A stretch of DNA of 64,000 nucleotides from Cyanoderma ruficeps (lineage: Eukaryota > Chordata > Aves > Passeriformes > Timaliidae). Shown here piece after piece: positions 1-12,100 of this stretch. The stretch lies in assembly GCA_008694505.1 (NCBI GenBank), contig VZDJ01000623.1, positions 19,463,754 through 19,527,753 on the forward strand. The letters are read 5' to 3'. Every line of letters begins with the position of its first letter. Positions within the stretch are counted from its first letter, which is position 1. Made by a program: the position numbers and the translations under genes. The notes under the pieces were generated by a model that was not told where the DNA came from, made no database searches, and saw only the letters and a list, made by a program, of their open reading frames with translations.

Positions 1-345
1 GCGTTCGGGCTTTTCCCCGCGGTTTAGGGGAAGATGCGGGAGGGGCAGGCGGGCCGGGCCAGGCTCTCTGTCCGGCCCGCAGCGCCGGTTGTGGGGGTCC
101 GGGTCCATTCCCGCCCCCCCAGCACGTGTCCGGGGCTGGGAATTAAAGATGGAGCCCCGGCAGGGCACGTGTCCTCGGTGCCCGTGCCCGGCCGTGCCTC
201 CCCTCAGGCCCCGGCCGCGGGCTCCGGGCAGCCCCCGGGCCTGAGTTGCGCGGTCCGGCGGCCGCAGCGGCCCGGCCGCCCCTCGGTGCCGCCGGGCGAG
301 CGGGCGGCCGGGCAGGTCCCCGGCGCGGCCGAGGCGGCGCGGCCG
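1..345. promoter_or_regulatory. CpG-rich region at 5' side of FKBP4
   Basis: The first roughly 345 bases are very GC rich with dense CpG, then composition drops abruptly to ordinary A/T-rich intron-like sequence. FKBP4 exon 2 is the next coding block downstream, so this is probably the promoter-proximal CpG island, or the part of it lying in intron 1. I looked for an exon encoding the N-terminal tail expected before VVKREG (about 35 residues in human) and found none, so exon 1 is probably just upstream of base 1. Open reading frames here look like by-products of high GC content. Confidence 0.6.
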
Positions 346-400
346 CTCTCCTTTGTACTGGGAAGGCAGGCGATAAGGGCAGCAGGATTTATACCGTGAG

Positions 401-3035
401 GGGGAGTTGCGCGAACTTCCTCTGTCAGACGTTGCCTATTTCCATATCTCTAGAAACTTCCTTAGGCTCTGCTAAAAACTTCAGCGATTATTTAGAAGCG
501 TTGTTCAGCCACGGTAAAATTTCGGAGTTACGGTGTTCAGATGGAGAAAAGGCCGCCGCAGCAAAGGCAAAATTCTGGATTTAACCTTTAGAGCCTTCTG
601 AATTCTGGGTTCATTACGGAGGTGCTGTCTCCCGTTCAGGAGGGGTATCAGGGAGCAGATTGAAGATGTTGGCTGCTATATTTTGCTTTTCCATGTTTCC
701 TGCTAGCATGTTTAGGTGAGAATTTTTGGGTTTTCCACATAGTACCATGTCAGGTCAGAGTTCTCATCTGCATGGCTGCCCAGGTCTCCCACAGCCCACA
801 TAGATCCCTTGAGCGCGGCAGAAGGCAGTGAGGGTCTGCCTGTTCCATGCGGTACCTACTTCTTGATGATGGAGAAGCAGCAGTTGTTTTTTCGGTTGTT
901 AATTTTTGTTCGTTTTGGGGTTTTTTACTTAATTCTTTTTAGAGGAGGAGAGTAGAAAACACTAGTAAACGAAATGACGTTGTGAAAATCACAAAAATTC
1001 AGATTGTGACATGATAAATAAAATACTGTAGAGATCAAGAAGTCCAGTCTTCACGGATTTTATTTTTCTCGTTATTGCTGGAGTGCAAAATGCATCAAGA
1101 GTCTAGCTCTAAACTAACCTATACCAGTTTGGTTCTGGTATTGTTGCCACGATTCCAGGAGTGTGTTTATTTGCTCATTAGCTTTATATCAGAATAGTGT
1201 CCACAGTTTTTTACCTGTTATTGCTGAATATGCTTGCACAATTCCTAGAACAAGTAATTAAATTTGGAAATAAACAATTTGAAATGCCATATGAACTGAA
1301 AAATCCTGTTTTTCCATCTGAAAAGGAAAGGTAAACCTTTACAGAAAACAGGATTGCCATATTCAGATGGGAAACTTCAGTCTTTTCAAAATGGAACAAA
1401 TGCAAAAGAATAAACTGTATAAATAATGAAAATGAGACATTTGTTACACTAGAGTACCTTGCTATGACACAACTAGAGTATGGCATTTGGTAAAGTTTAG
1501 TGATTTCCATTAAATGCAGTTAGTTTTTCAAAATTACATCAGACTGGCTGCTTTAAAGTGCTAGTTTGCATCTGCTTTGTACAGATCTATGCCTAAACAT
1601 GATATAGGTTAGGTTGCTTACCTGATTCGTGTGTTTTTCTCGTACTTCTCTGTTTCCTTATCTCTGTGAGACTGGTTGCTTCAACTTTTGCCTTCCTTGG
1701 GGAGACATCAATAGATTAGTTTTGTAATGCTAATAACTGCTGCGGTGCTGGTGCAGGGTAAAGGGGTGGTGTGCTGTGTGAGGTCAGGCATCCCTTTTTC
1801 ATGTTGAGCATCCTTTCTTTAGAGAACAGCAGGCAGAACTTTTTCTAGGTTTTGTTTGTTGTGGGTGTTTGGTTGGGGTTTTTTTGTTTTGTTTTGNTCA
1901 TGCTTTCTGTGAGATGCTTTCAGCTTGTTTGGTTTTGGATGGAGGGTCCTGGCATTTCAGTTGTATAGTCAGTTGCAGGGATCATGAGAGAGTGACAGTG
2001 ACAGAAATTTATGAAGGATACTCCCAAAGGTCTGTGTCCTTCGGTGAAAAACATGATTGATATAGAAACATGACATTTAAAGAAGGGGTACTTTGTAACT
2101 GCCCTTGAATAGATGTTTATCTTCTGTAACAGAATGTTTTCCAGGTCTCTGTGATGCAGGCAAGTAGGGTCCTCCATCGGTCCCCTTTTGTCTGGCTTAA
2201 GAGTGCAGAACTTTGGCTTGAGGCTAGATGTTTTCAAATTATATTGGGAAAAATTCAAATCTGAACTTCAAGAATCCTGTTGTGGGCAAGGCCTCACATC
2301 CTTGCCTGTGAGATATGTCACTATTATTTTTTAATTTCATATCAATTTCAAATGAACACCAGAGAGATTGTCCCCACTTTCTGAATAGTGTGGATTTATT
2401 TAATACTTGTCTTGCTGGGCAGGCTGGGAAACCCCCTGAGTAGAAAATCAGATCCTTGCCGCTGTATGTGAGACAGGGGTGCTGGCCATCCATGTCAGAA
2501 CTGTGGGGGGACAAAATTATTGTGATAAATAATTTTTGAGTGTTACTCTGTAGGCTGATAGAACTAACTTGCTTGGCGTGAGACAGCACTAACCTTCATT
2601 AAATTGCTTGGTTTTTAACTGGAATAATTTCAGGTTACAGGTTGGAATAGACTTTGCATGGAAAGAACCATCTTGTTCTCTTGTCTAAGTGCTTTGCCTA
2701 GAACACTGAACTCTGGCGTGATGATAGAGAGGTGATGAAGCAAATACTTGAATAAAGAAGAAAAAGCCCTGCTTAATGCAGGGAGCTGTAAGCTGGTCTC
2801 AACTGTTGCCTGTTAAATTCTTGTATCACGGCACAGCCATCTTGAGGTTCTGCATTTGCAGCACTGCTAATCTGCAGAAAGAACAACCAGTCCATTTCCA
2901 GGTGACTGAAGGAAACCTGCAAATCCTTTGTCTGCTAAAGATGATAACACACGGATCTAGGTATTTGTGATTCATGTCCAATGGGCAGGCAGACTTGATT
3001 TCCATCATGTTGATGCTGATTGCTGTTTTTCTCAG
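401..3035 (+). other. FKBP4: FKBP4 intron 1 (3' part)
   Basis: Non-coding sequence before exon 2, ending in a polypyrimidine tract and CTCAG acceptor. It contains one N at 1897 in a T/G-rich run. I recognise no repeat family or RNA gene in it. Confidence 0.7.
448..460. promoter_or_regulatory. candidate heat-shock element
   Basis: The sequence CTCtaGAAacTTC contains a perfect head-to-head GAA-nn-TTC core (453-460), preceded by a third unit with one mismatch (CTC for TTC). It sits about 100 bases past the CpG-rich region at the 5' side of FKBP4. FKBP4 is also known as the heat-shock protein HSP56/p59, so an HSF site would make sense. A core this short is expected by chance fairly often, hence low confidence. 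Confidence 0.3.
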
Positions 3036-3180
3036 GTTGTCAAGAGAGAAGGCAGTGGGACAGAGTCTCCGATGATCGGGGATAAGGTGACCGTCCATTA
3101 CACGGGGTGGCTTCTCGATGGCACAAAATTTGACTCCAGTCTGGACAGAAGAGACAAATTCTCATTTGACTTGGGGAAAG
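3036..3180 (+). CDS. FKBP4: FKBP4 exon 2 (start of FK1 domain)
   Basis: Acceptor CTCAG, donor AAAG|GTAATA. It enters in phase 0 with VVKREG and ends one base into the Gly codon of LGKG. It carries VHYTGW and KFDSS, which line the PPIase pocket. Confidence 0.96.
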
Positions 3181-6100
3181 GTAATATCTTGTTTTTGGTA
3201 TTGATCAGTTTTGGTAATAATTGAGATGTGATTTCCTTGTGTGGCTCCTTTGCTTTTCAAAATTGCTATTTTAACTTGTTTTCAGGGTTTATTCTCTTAG
3301 AATGGTCCCGTCGGAATGTCTTGGAGATTTTCCTGAATGAGAGAATTGTGTAGCCCCTTGAGAGGCCTGCTGAAGAATTCACAGGCCTCAGACAAAGCAC
3401 TCCAGGGGAGCAAATCTGTCCTGAAATGTAGAGATGAAGGGTAGTTAAATAGCCAGTATATCCATTTTGGTGGTTGGGGTTTTCTGGGGGACACACCTTA
3501 GTTCAGGAGTGTTTAATTGTGACCAGATACTGGGACAGGGTACACAGAGGCAGCCATCTCATGATAAAACATACTCTCTTTTCCACAAAATTTTCAAGTT
3601 AACCCAAATATGAATCTTTGAGCAGTGCATCTCTTCATTATCAAAATCTTCCATATTTTGAAGATCTAAGCATCATTATTCCAGCAAATCTTATTACTCA
3701 ATCCTGTGTTCTTCCCTGGAAGTTTCTTACTTTCTGCTTTTTAAAAAATAGGTAATACCTCCTTTTTTAAAAAAAAGGTAAATTAATTGTACTGCAATTC
3801 GAGATGATATTAAGTGTACCTATTAATGCAAGACTAACAGAAAGTCTGATGAGTCGAAAGGAGCAGCAATTAGGAGAGCTTGAGTAAGAGAGGGGATTTT
3901 GTTACAGCTTTTCTTCCCTTTGGAAGGAATGCTGCTACTTTCTTTCCCCTTTCTGTTACAAATACGTGTAACTTTTAGTTGCCACTGGTGCTGCTCTTTG
4001 CCAGCTGATAAAGTACAAACAGAAAAGGCTCTTGGTTTGGATTGCTTTCAAAACAGGAGCCGGCAATCTCTCACCCTAAGGCCTTCCTCTCGGAAGAGTT
4101 TATTGTTACTTCCTCACACTTGGGACTGTGCCATGAACTTCAGCTGGTGTCTGTGTTCTGTTATTCTATGAAAAGAGTTGTTACACCTAGAATGAAGAGA
4201 TGCTTGGGCCAAATTTGGGTCCCTGGGAAACTTTAGAATTTGATTAGGCTTAAAACTGATGTACATAAGTGAGAGTGAGCACTAGTTCATTATTTCTGCT
4301 GCTTTAGCTTTTGTATACCAAAAGTGATGATGCTCAGTTTCACCTGATCGTGCTTTTCATGTGTGATTGGCATTTGACTTGTACAGGTGAGGTGATCAAA
4401 GCATGGGACATTGCTGTGGCCACGATGAAGATTGGTGAAATCTGTCGGATTACATGTAAACCAGAATATGCCTATGGCTCAGCTGGGAGCCCCCCAAAGA
4501 TACCTCCCAATGCTACGCTGATTTTTGAGGTAAGTGAGAGGTGGTCACAAAAACTCTATGCTTGAAAATGTGTGGGATGCAATATCCTTTCAAGACAGGA
4601 TTGTTACATTTTCTGAGGAAAACAATATGGTGAGTTTTGAGTCGTGTGCATAAAATTCTAGTCTGGCTGCCGCTGCTCTGTAATGGCCTTCTCTTTGAGT
4701 GTTGAAAACACTTGAATGATCTTCATGTTCAGTTGTAGTTTTGCAGTTATGGAGTGATTTGCAGCAATAAAGTGCAGGCTGGGAGGGCAGACTATTTCAG
4801 TGATAGACTGAAGTAGTTAAGAAAATTAAATCTTTAATCCACTTCATAACGCTCAGAGTAATGATGTATTAAATGCTGTGAGGTTTTCAACAACAGGAAG
4901 AGCAATTAATGCCCTCAATAATACATTTTTTACACTTTCTTGTGTTTTCTTTACAACATTAACATTATCTCTTAAGAGCTATTTGAGGGAGAAAAGAGGT
5001 AATTGCCCCATGTAAACTGCTGGAATACAACATTTGAACAGCCCTGCAATTATGAACTCTTTTCTGTAGAGCTGAGCGTTTCGGTCAGCCTTAAAGCACC
5101 ATAAAACCAGTTTGGATTCAGGTTGCTATTTCATTACCAACGTCTCTCTGTGCATCCAGGCCACACTGATCAATCTTGCCACCATAGATGAAGTCCTGTG
5201 CGCTCAGTCAGTCCCCGTGACACACTCAGCAGTCTTGAGTTTGGCAGCTGGGTAACCCAGTTTGACAACTCACATGGCCAGCTGCTCTCCTGGGAATGAG
5301 CTGCATGTCTTGGTGAGCATGGAGCCAGTTATCCTTGGTATCTCTCAGCCTCACCAGGAGAGGAGAGATTTTATTTCCTACTGATCTTAAAAGTAATTTC
5401 CCCCCACATCTTCCCCCTCCTTCCCAAAAGGGGGTGGAAATAGCAGCTGTCTTGTGTGTTATTTCAGAAGTGAGAATGGTTGCTCAGAATGCTGAGACTT
5501 GTGTTTGATTTTTCCATGTAGGATGACATTAAAGCTGTTTCTGGAGCATACCCTGACAGTCTCAACAGGGTTTGGAGAGGATTTATTTTTCTTACTGCTG
5601 AAACAGTTCGATTTGCCAAAAATTACTTCAAAATAAATTCTACCTGAGAAAAGGCAAACTCTTTCTTCAAGTGTTTTTTAAAATTACTTTGCACAAAAGC
5701 ACTTAATCAGTGGAATGGAATCCTGCAGTTGGAGGCATAAGGAAAGTTTTAAAACTGGTGATTGCTCTGAGGTTACATGTTTTATCTTATATCTGAGAAA
5801 GGTGAAGATAGCTCATAGAGTAAAGACTGAAAGTCTGCTTAGATTTTGTTGGAAACAGTGAGCATCTGCTAAGGGGGATAAATTATACATAGAATCATTT
5901 CACTTGGAAAAAACCTTCAAGACCATAAGTCCAATCATAAATCTGACACTGCCAAGTCCATCACTAAGCCATTAACTGGAGTGCCACATCTACACTTACA
6001 AATACCTCCAAGGAGGGTGACTCAACCCCTTCACTGGGCAGCCTGTTCTAATGCTAATATCCATTCTAAACTTCTCCTGGTGCTCCTTGAGGCCATTTCT

Positions 6101-9100
6101 TCTTGTTCTGTGACTTGTTACTTGGAAGAAAGGACTGACAGCAGCCTCATTTCAGGGAGTTGTAGAAAATGAGAAGGTTCCCCCCAAGACCCTCTTTATC
6201 TCCAGGTTAAACACTCCCGGCTCCCATAGGACTTGTGCTCCAGACCCTTCCCGAGCTCTGTTGCCCTTCTCTGGACATGCTGCAGCACCTCATCATCCTT
6301 CCTGAACTAAAGGGCCCAAAACTGAGCACAGGATTTGAGGTGTGGCCTCACCAGTGCCCAATACAGGGGAACAATCACTGCCCTTGTCCTGCTGGCCACA
6401 CCATTGCTGATTTAGGCCAGGTGCCATTGACCTTCACACATTTGGATATTGAATTTGCTTTGCATTTCGATAGTGTATTTGCATTTCTTTTTTTTTTTTC
6501 TTTTTTTTCCACGGACTTATTGTTAGCAGGTATTGTCTCCTGAGGGGTGATAGCTTACTGACTTTGAGTACATCAAAATTAATACCATTATTTCTGAAAG
6601 ACAGTATCATGTAGAGCTGTTCATAAGCAGCATTTCCTTACATAAATCTGAAGTTACTCATGGCTTAGTTATATTGGATCAAACTACACATGTTGGAGTG
6701 CTGTGTGCCTCTATGCAAGTGATAGCAGGTGTAATCAGGGCTGAGCTGATGATTGAAATGGAAGCTAAAAGCTCAAGCTCTGCAGCACAGTGGGGCATTC
6801 TTAAGGGCTTAGCACTACTACAGAGGATGCACGTGGACAGCAGAAAGCAGAGAGGCTTTCATTGTCCTTTAACAAGAGGTAATACCTAACACTGGGATAA
6901 ATAAAAGCATGAATTGCAAGATGGGATTTGTTCCATCAGACTGCTGGGTCCATCTGATGCGGTCACCCAGATTATTCACTTCCCACTGGACTTTCCTTGA
7001 TACTGCCAGGCTGGTCCCTCCATTTTCTGGGTATGCTTTTAGATAAAAGTAGTGCTTCATTCATGAGTCTTGGTATCCTCTAATACCTGTCTGAACAGTT
7101 GTGTTGAAGAGAAGAGGGGAGAAGGAAAAGCACCAAAGCTACCTGTGATGGTTTTGTGCTTCCCTAATTTCTAAAATAACCTGGGGCTCACTGACTGCAA
7201 CAAGTAAGCAGTGCTGGGTGTGTGCTGATCTGGGGTGTGGGCTGGAACTTAGATCCAGAAAAATTTCCCAAGTTTTATTAGGTTAGAGTAGTTTCTGGCT
7301 AGTATGACTCTCAAGCATAAAGTCTCTTTAAGTTTCCACTTGTTTAGTTTTACCTAGGTTTGCTTTTTATTACTTAATACAATATCAGCAGGGTTCTTAT
7401 GCAAGTGCCTATCACCATAACAGAATTTTGTACAAGTTGCTTTACAAAAGACCCTCTAAAATTTACATTAAGAGATTTCATACCTGTGTCATCACACCAG
7501 CATTTCTTTATGATGTGAAATAATGCACGTCCTATGATTTGGAAGTTCTTTTATTTTGTTCTGGTGATGGTTTTAGTTTTTTCTTCCTCATTATTGCTTT
7601 TGCTGAGCAATATAAATAGATTATTCCATAGAACAGTATTGTTCAGGCTGGGGAAAAAGAAAAGAGGAGGATGTACACACCTATATGGTCATCAGTAGGA
7701 TGTTCAGGAATGACTTTTTTCAGACTGACTGAAGAGAAAGACCAGAATATTATTTGTTACTAGGTAACAATTAAAATAAAAAGTGAAAGTACTGGTGGAT
7801 ATTCAATTCCTTTTGCATTCCAGTTATCTTAAGTCCAGTGTCAGGAACCTCCACAGCATTAGCTCTGAACTTTTTTTTTCAGTGATGTAGTCTAAACAAT
7901 GCTGATTATAATGGCTTGCTTTTTTGTGCTTAGGAATAGTTTTCACTATTGTTTTACTCAAACATAGGATAATTTTTTTTTCTTCACTTCATAGCAGCAA
8001 TGACAATTATCTTCTGTAACTAGACTGTTTTTCTATGCCATCCTGATACTCCCACTTGAAACTATGATTTACGTTGACTTGGGAGGGCATGTGAAGATTC
8101 AGAGATTCAGATTGGATCCCTGTCTCCTATATTAATGCTCTTAAAAATCCTAAATAATTTGGTGCACCAGCGAGTTTAAAGTTTCAAAGATTTCTGGAGA
8201 ACAAATCCTGTGAGTTATTAAATTGGTCTAATGAGAATAAATGCAAAGCTTTTCTTTCCCTCCACAGATTGAGCTTTTTGAGTTCAAGGGGGAGGACCTC
8301 ACCGATGAAGAAGATGGTGGCATCATCCGAAGAATCCGCAAAAAAGGGGAGGGCTACTCCAGGCCCAATGAGGATGCACTTGTAGAGAGTAAGTGTTGTT
8401 ACCCAAATATTGAATGGCTTTGCTGTGTGGGATGGCAGAACCTTTTCCCATTCTACAACTGCACATCCTGAGGGAGAGGAATATGTGCCTTCTCTTTTCT
8501 GTACTAAGTAACTTAACCTAGAGTAAGCTTTCCTTCTACTGTTTCTAGCAAGGTTTACATTTTCCAGCAGCAACTGTTTTCTGGTGATACTGAATCTGTC
8601 GAAGTGCTTATCTGATCACAAAAGGTGATTGAGTCTCATAAAGTATTTCCATGTGCTGAGGAACAGGAGGGGAAGTCATTCTGGCAGTTGTGTCAGAGTG
8701 GAAAGAACAAACACTTAAATTAACAACAACAAAAAGGGAGTCGTTAAATTTAAACAGGAAAAATTCTGTTTGCTGCCAGTAGCTGCCATGCCATGGGTAA
8801 CTACTCAGAGAAAAAACTATTTAGAAGGAGGCTTTGGCACTTTGTGTGTGCTGCCTGCCTGTATAGAACTCCCTGTGCACTCCTGGGTCCCTGCCCACTG
8901 CCATACATAGATACCTTCTGATTTCTCTCTCTGTTGTTGTGGGTTTTGTTACCAGTCCAGTTTGAAGGCCGACATGGGGATCGTGTTTTTGACAAGCGGG
9001 AATTGCGGTTCGAGATTGGAGAAGGTGAAAACTTCGATATCCCTCATGGTCTGGAGAAAGCAATTCAAAAAATGGAGAAATCAGAGGAATCCGTGTTCTA

Positions 9101-12100
9101 TCTCAAACCCAGGTATGCAGTTTCAGGTGTTTGATACAGGAAGGGATTATACTAATCATCTGGCAAGAAAGATGTGTTTTGTTATAATGCCTTTCAGCTT
9201 TTTTCACTGCTGTAGTATAAACTTGGATTGGCCCCAAAAAATTGATGTATGAGAAGTATCAAGTTAAGGTTGCTTTGCCGCTTCATAGTGAAGCAGTTGC
9301 AGTCCAGAAAAAAATTACCTAAGTTTCTGTAATGTTGACCTCTGAATATTTTTTTTAAATGTTGTTGCTCTCAAACTTGGATTTTTGTGACCCCTCTTCA
9401 TGACTGCTTACTGTAAAGCAGTGTAGACTTGGATATAGGCAGAATTTTCTCTTTACAGTGAGAATACATCTGAAATGAATGTAGTTGCACAGATTGTTTT
9501 CATCAAACTTCAATTTATTTCAGTTTTCAATGGGGTTTTTTGTACTGTAACTGAGCCTGATGGGAGCAGACGAGGAAAGCAGTCTGATCTAGAGGGTTTT
9601 CCTGCTAATATGCAGCTTCTTATGGGAGTTGCACTGCAGTACCTTTCTGTAGGCATTTCCTGTTTATCAGCTGGTTAGCAGTGTGTTAAGTGTACAGCTG
9701 CTCACTTAATCTTGGTATTTATTGTCTTTGCTTTTCTAAGAATAGAACTAAAATAAAGGTGCTCTGAAGGCAACACTCAGTTTCAGACCTTGAATATTAA
9801 CTATGATAGATGTAATTTGGTTGTTTTGGTTTGGCTTTTTTTTTTTATTTTGATGAAGGGATTACTTGCTTTTCCTTAAAGTAAACTAAGATAATGAAAT
9901 AATAGGAACCGTTCAAAGATTAATGAAGTCAACACTATGTGTCTCGTACTTTCTTCTGCCTTGTACTTGCTAATTTTAGGCCTTTGTCTTGTAATAATAA
10001 TTTATGTGCATCCCAAATTTGCATGGATTTTTTTTGTCTCCATCTTCCTAAGTAGCAAATATAGCTGGATGGATAGTTTTGAACTCTATTCTATATAATT
10101 TTTGTTTCTCCCTCCCCCCCTCCCATCTTACAGCTATGGTTTTGGAAGTGCTGGGAATGAGAAATTCAAGATCCCTCCAGATGCAGAGCTGCAGTATGAA
10201 GTGAAACTCAAAAGCTTTGAAAAGGTGAGGACAAGAGATGAAATCTCAAAGAGATCCAGGGGTGGGGGAAAAAGTGGGAGTGCAGCTTAAGCAGTGACAA
10301 TGGAATCCTTGAACGGTGATGTGAAATGGGGTGGCCACTGTTGCCAGAGATGATGGTGACGTGCTGGGAGCTCTTGGCTGAAATGATCCTTATTTTTCCT
10401 GTATCCCTGTCTGTTGCCATCTCTCATGCTCTAGGCTGGTTTCCATTAGAAGTGCAAAGCTCTGCTTTGCCAGACTTATCTCAACCATTCTGTTAGTGGG
10501 AAACAACATAGCTACTTGATTTTCCTAGAAGTTGTATTGAAGTTGACTGGAATTGTTCCTGTTTGGGTAGGCTAAGGAGTCCTGGGAAATGAACACGGAT
10601 GAGAAGTTGGAACAGAGCGGCATTGTGAAGGAGAGGGGCACTCAGTACTTCAAGGTAAGTAGCAGTCCCCAAGTAATAATAGCATTTCTTAGTCCGTGTC
10701 ATGAGTTGATAATGATGTTCACAGCATCTGTCATTTCTGAGTGGTGTTTATGGTATTCTGTGAGATTTTGCAGGGAGAACTGGGGGAAAATGTGTCTTAA
10801 AAAAGAAACTTGGTTGGATTGTCCTAAGAACTAACTCTGCAGGGAGCTTTCTGTTAGAGCTGTTTTCTATATCTACAGATAACATTGTGACATGTACAGT
10901 GTTTCAGTTCCTGCTGTGGGACAGTGCTATGAATGAACAATATGAATTTGGGTAGAGATGTGTGGAGAAGCTATTTAAAGCAGTTTGACCAGCTAAAGGA
11001 AGAGTTTCCTATTATCTTTGTATTGCATTTTGAGAATGCCCCATCTTCCCTTATTTTTGCATCAAAAGTTGAATGTAAGGGAAGGATTTCAATGAAGTGT
11101 TAATGCTGGCATATACCCCTAGCTCTAGTGGGGAACCAATTAAGTATTCCTAAAGATTTTCTGATCCTGTGCAGAATGGCTCTCAGAAGTAGTATATTTT
11201 TTTGATGGTAGAAGTTACTTTTTGATCAAATGGGGTTTTTTAGATCTCTTGCTCAAGGCAGGCAAAAGGGACTTGAGGGAGATAAAAGTTACTGTGATGA
11301 TCTGTGTGAAAATTGAACTGCCTTGTTTACAGGAGGGGAAATACAAGCGGGCAGCATTGCAGTATAAGAAGATAGTGTCGTGGCTGGAGCATGAGTCGGG
11401 ACTCCCTGAGGAAGAGGAATCAAAAGCCAAGAGCCTGAGGCTTGCTGCCCACCTTAACTTAGCTATGTGCCATCTCAAGCTAAAGGAATACTCTCAGGCT
11501 TTGGAGAACTGCAACAAGGTAGTAGGAGTTTTATTCTTAAACTGCACAAGCAGCCTGACAAGTTCATCTCTTGCTTTCAAAATTTTAGGGACAACAGGCC
11601 ATGTGGTGTTTGGTCTTTCTTACCAGCTGTCATTTGGGTAGTACAGAATTTTTAGTGCACTCAAAATATCCAACAGATTATTTTCATAATTAGTGCCCTT
11701 TGAACATCTTTTACTAACTTGCTGCTACATTGAGAATACTCAAGTAATTAGAAATAAGAAACACTTGAGATGCGGTGAAGGTAGTCATGTTGGCAAAGGT
11801 CTTTCAAGGAGCAGGATTAGTCCCTGACTAAATCTTAGAATGGTTCTCTTGTCAAATAGCCTACTATAGTCATTCCTCTTTGTACTTACTTCTACTGTGT
11901 TACACTCACTTCATTAGTAAGCCCTGACAAGACTCTTAAGTCCACATCAGAAGGTGCAGTTCCTAGCAGTCTCTGATGTTCTGACTGCATATAATTTTTA
12001 TAAAAGGAAAATAATTGGTGTATGTGGTTTGGTCTTGGTTTTTTTGAATGCAGGCACTCGAATTGGATAGCAACAATGAGAAAGGCCTCTTCCGGCGCGG

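Noticed and set aside
34..399. Open frame and ATG in the first 400 bases as FKBP4 exon 1
   Set aside because: The translation is Arg/Pro/Gly-rich, as expected of a CpG island. It has nothing like the FKBP4 N-terminal tail and no donor leading in phase to VVKREG.
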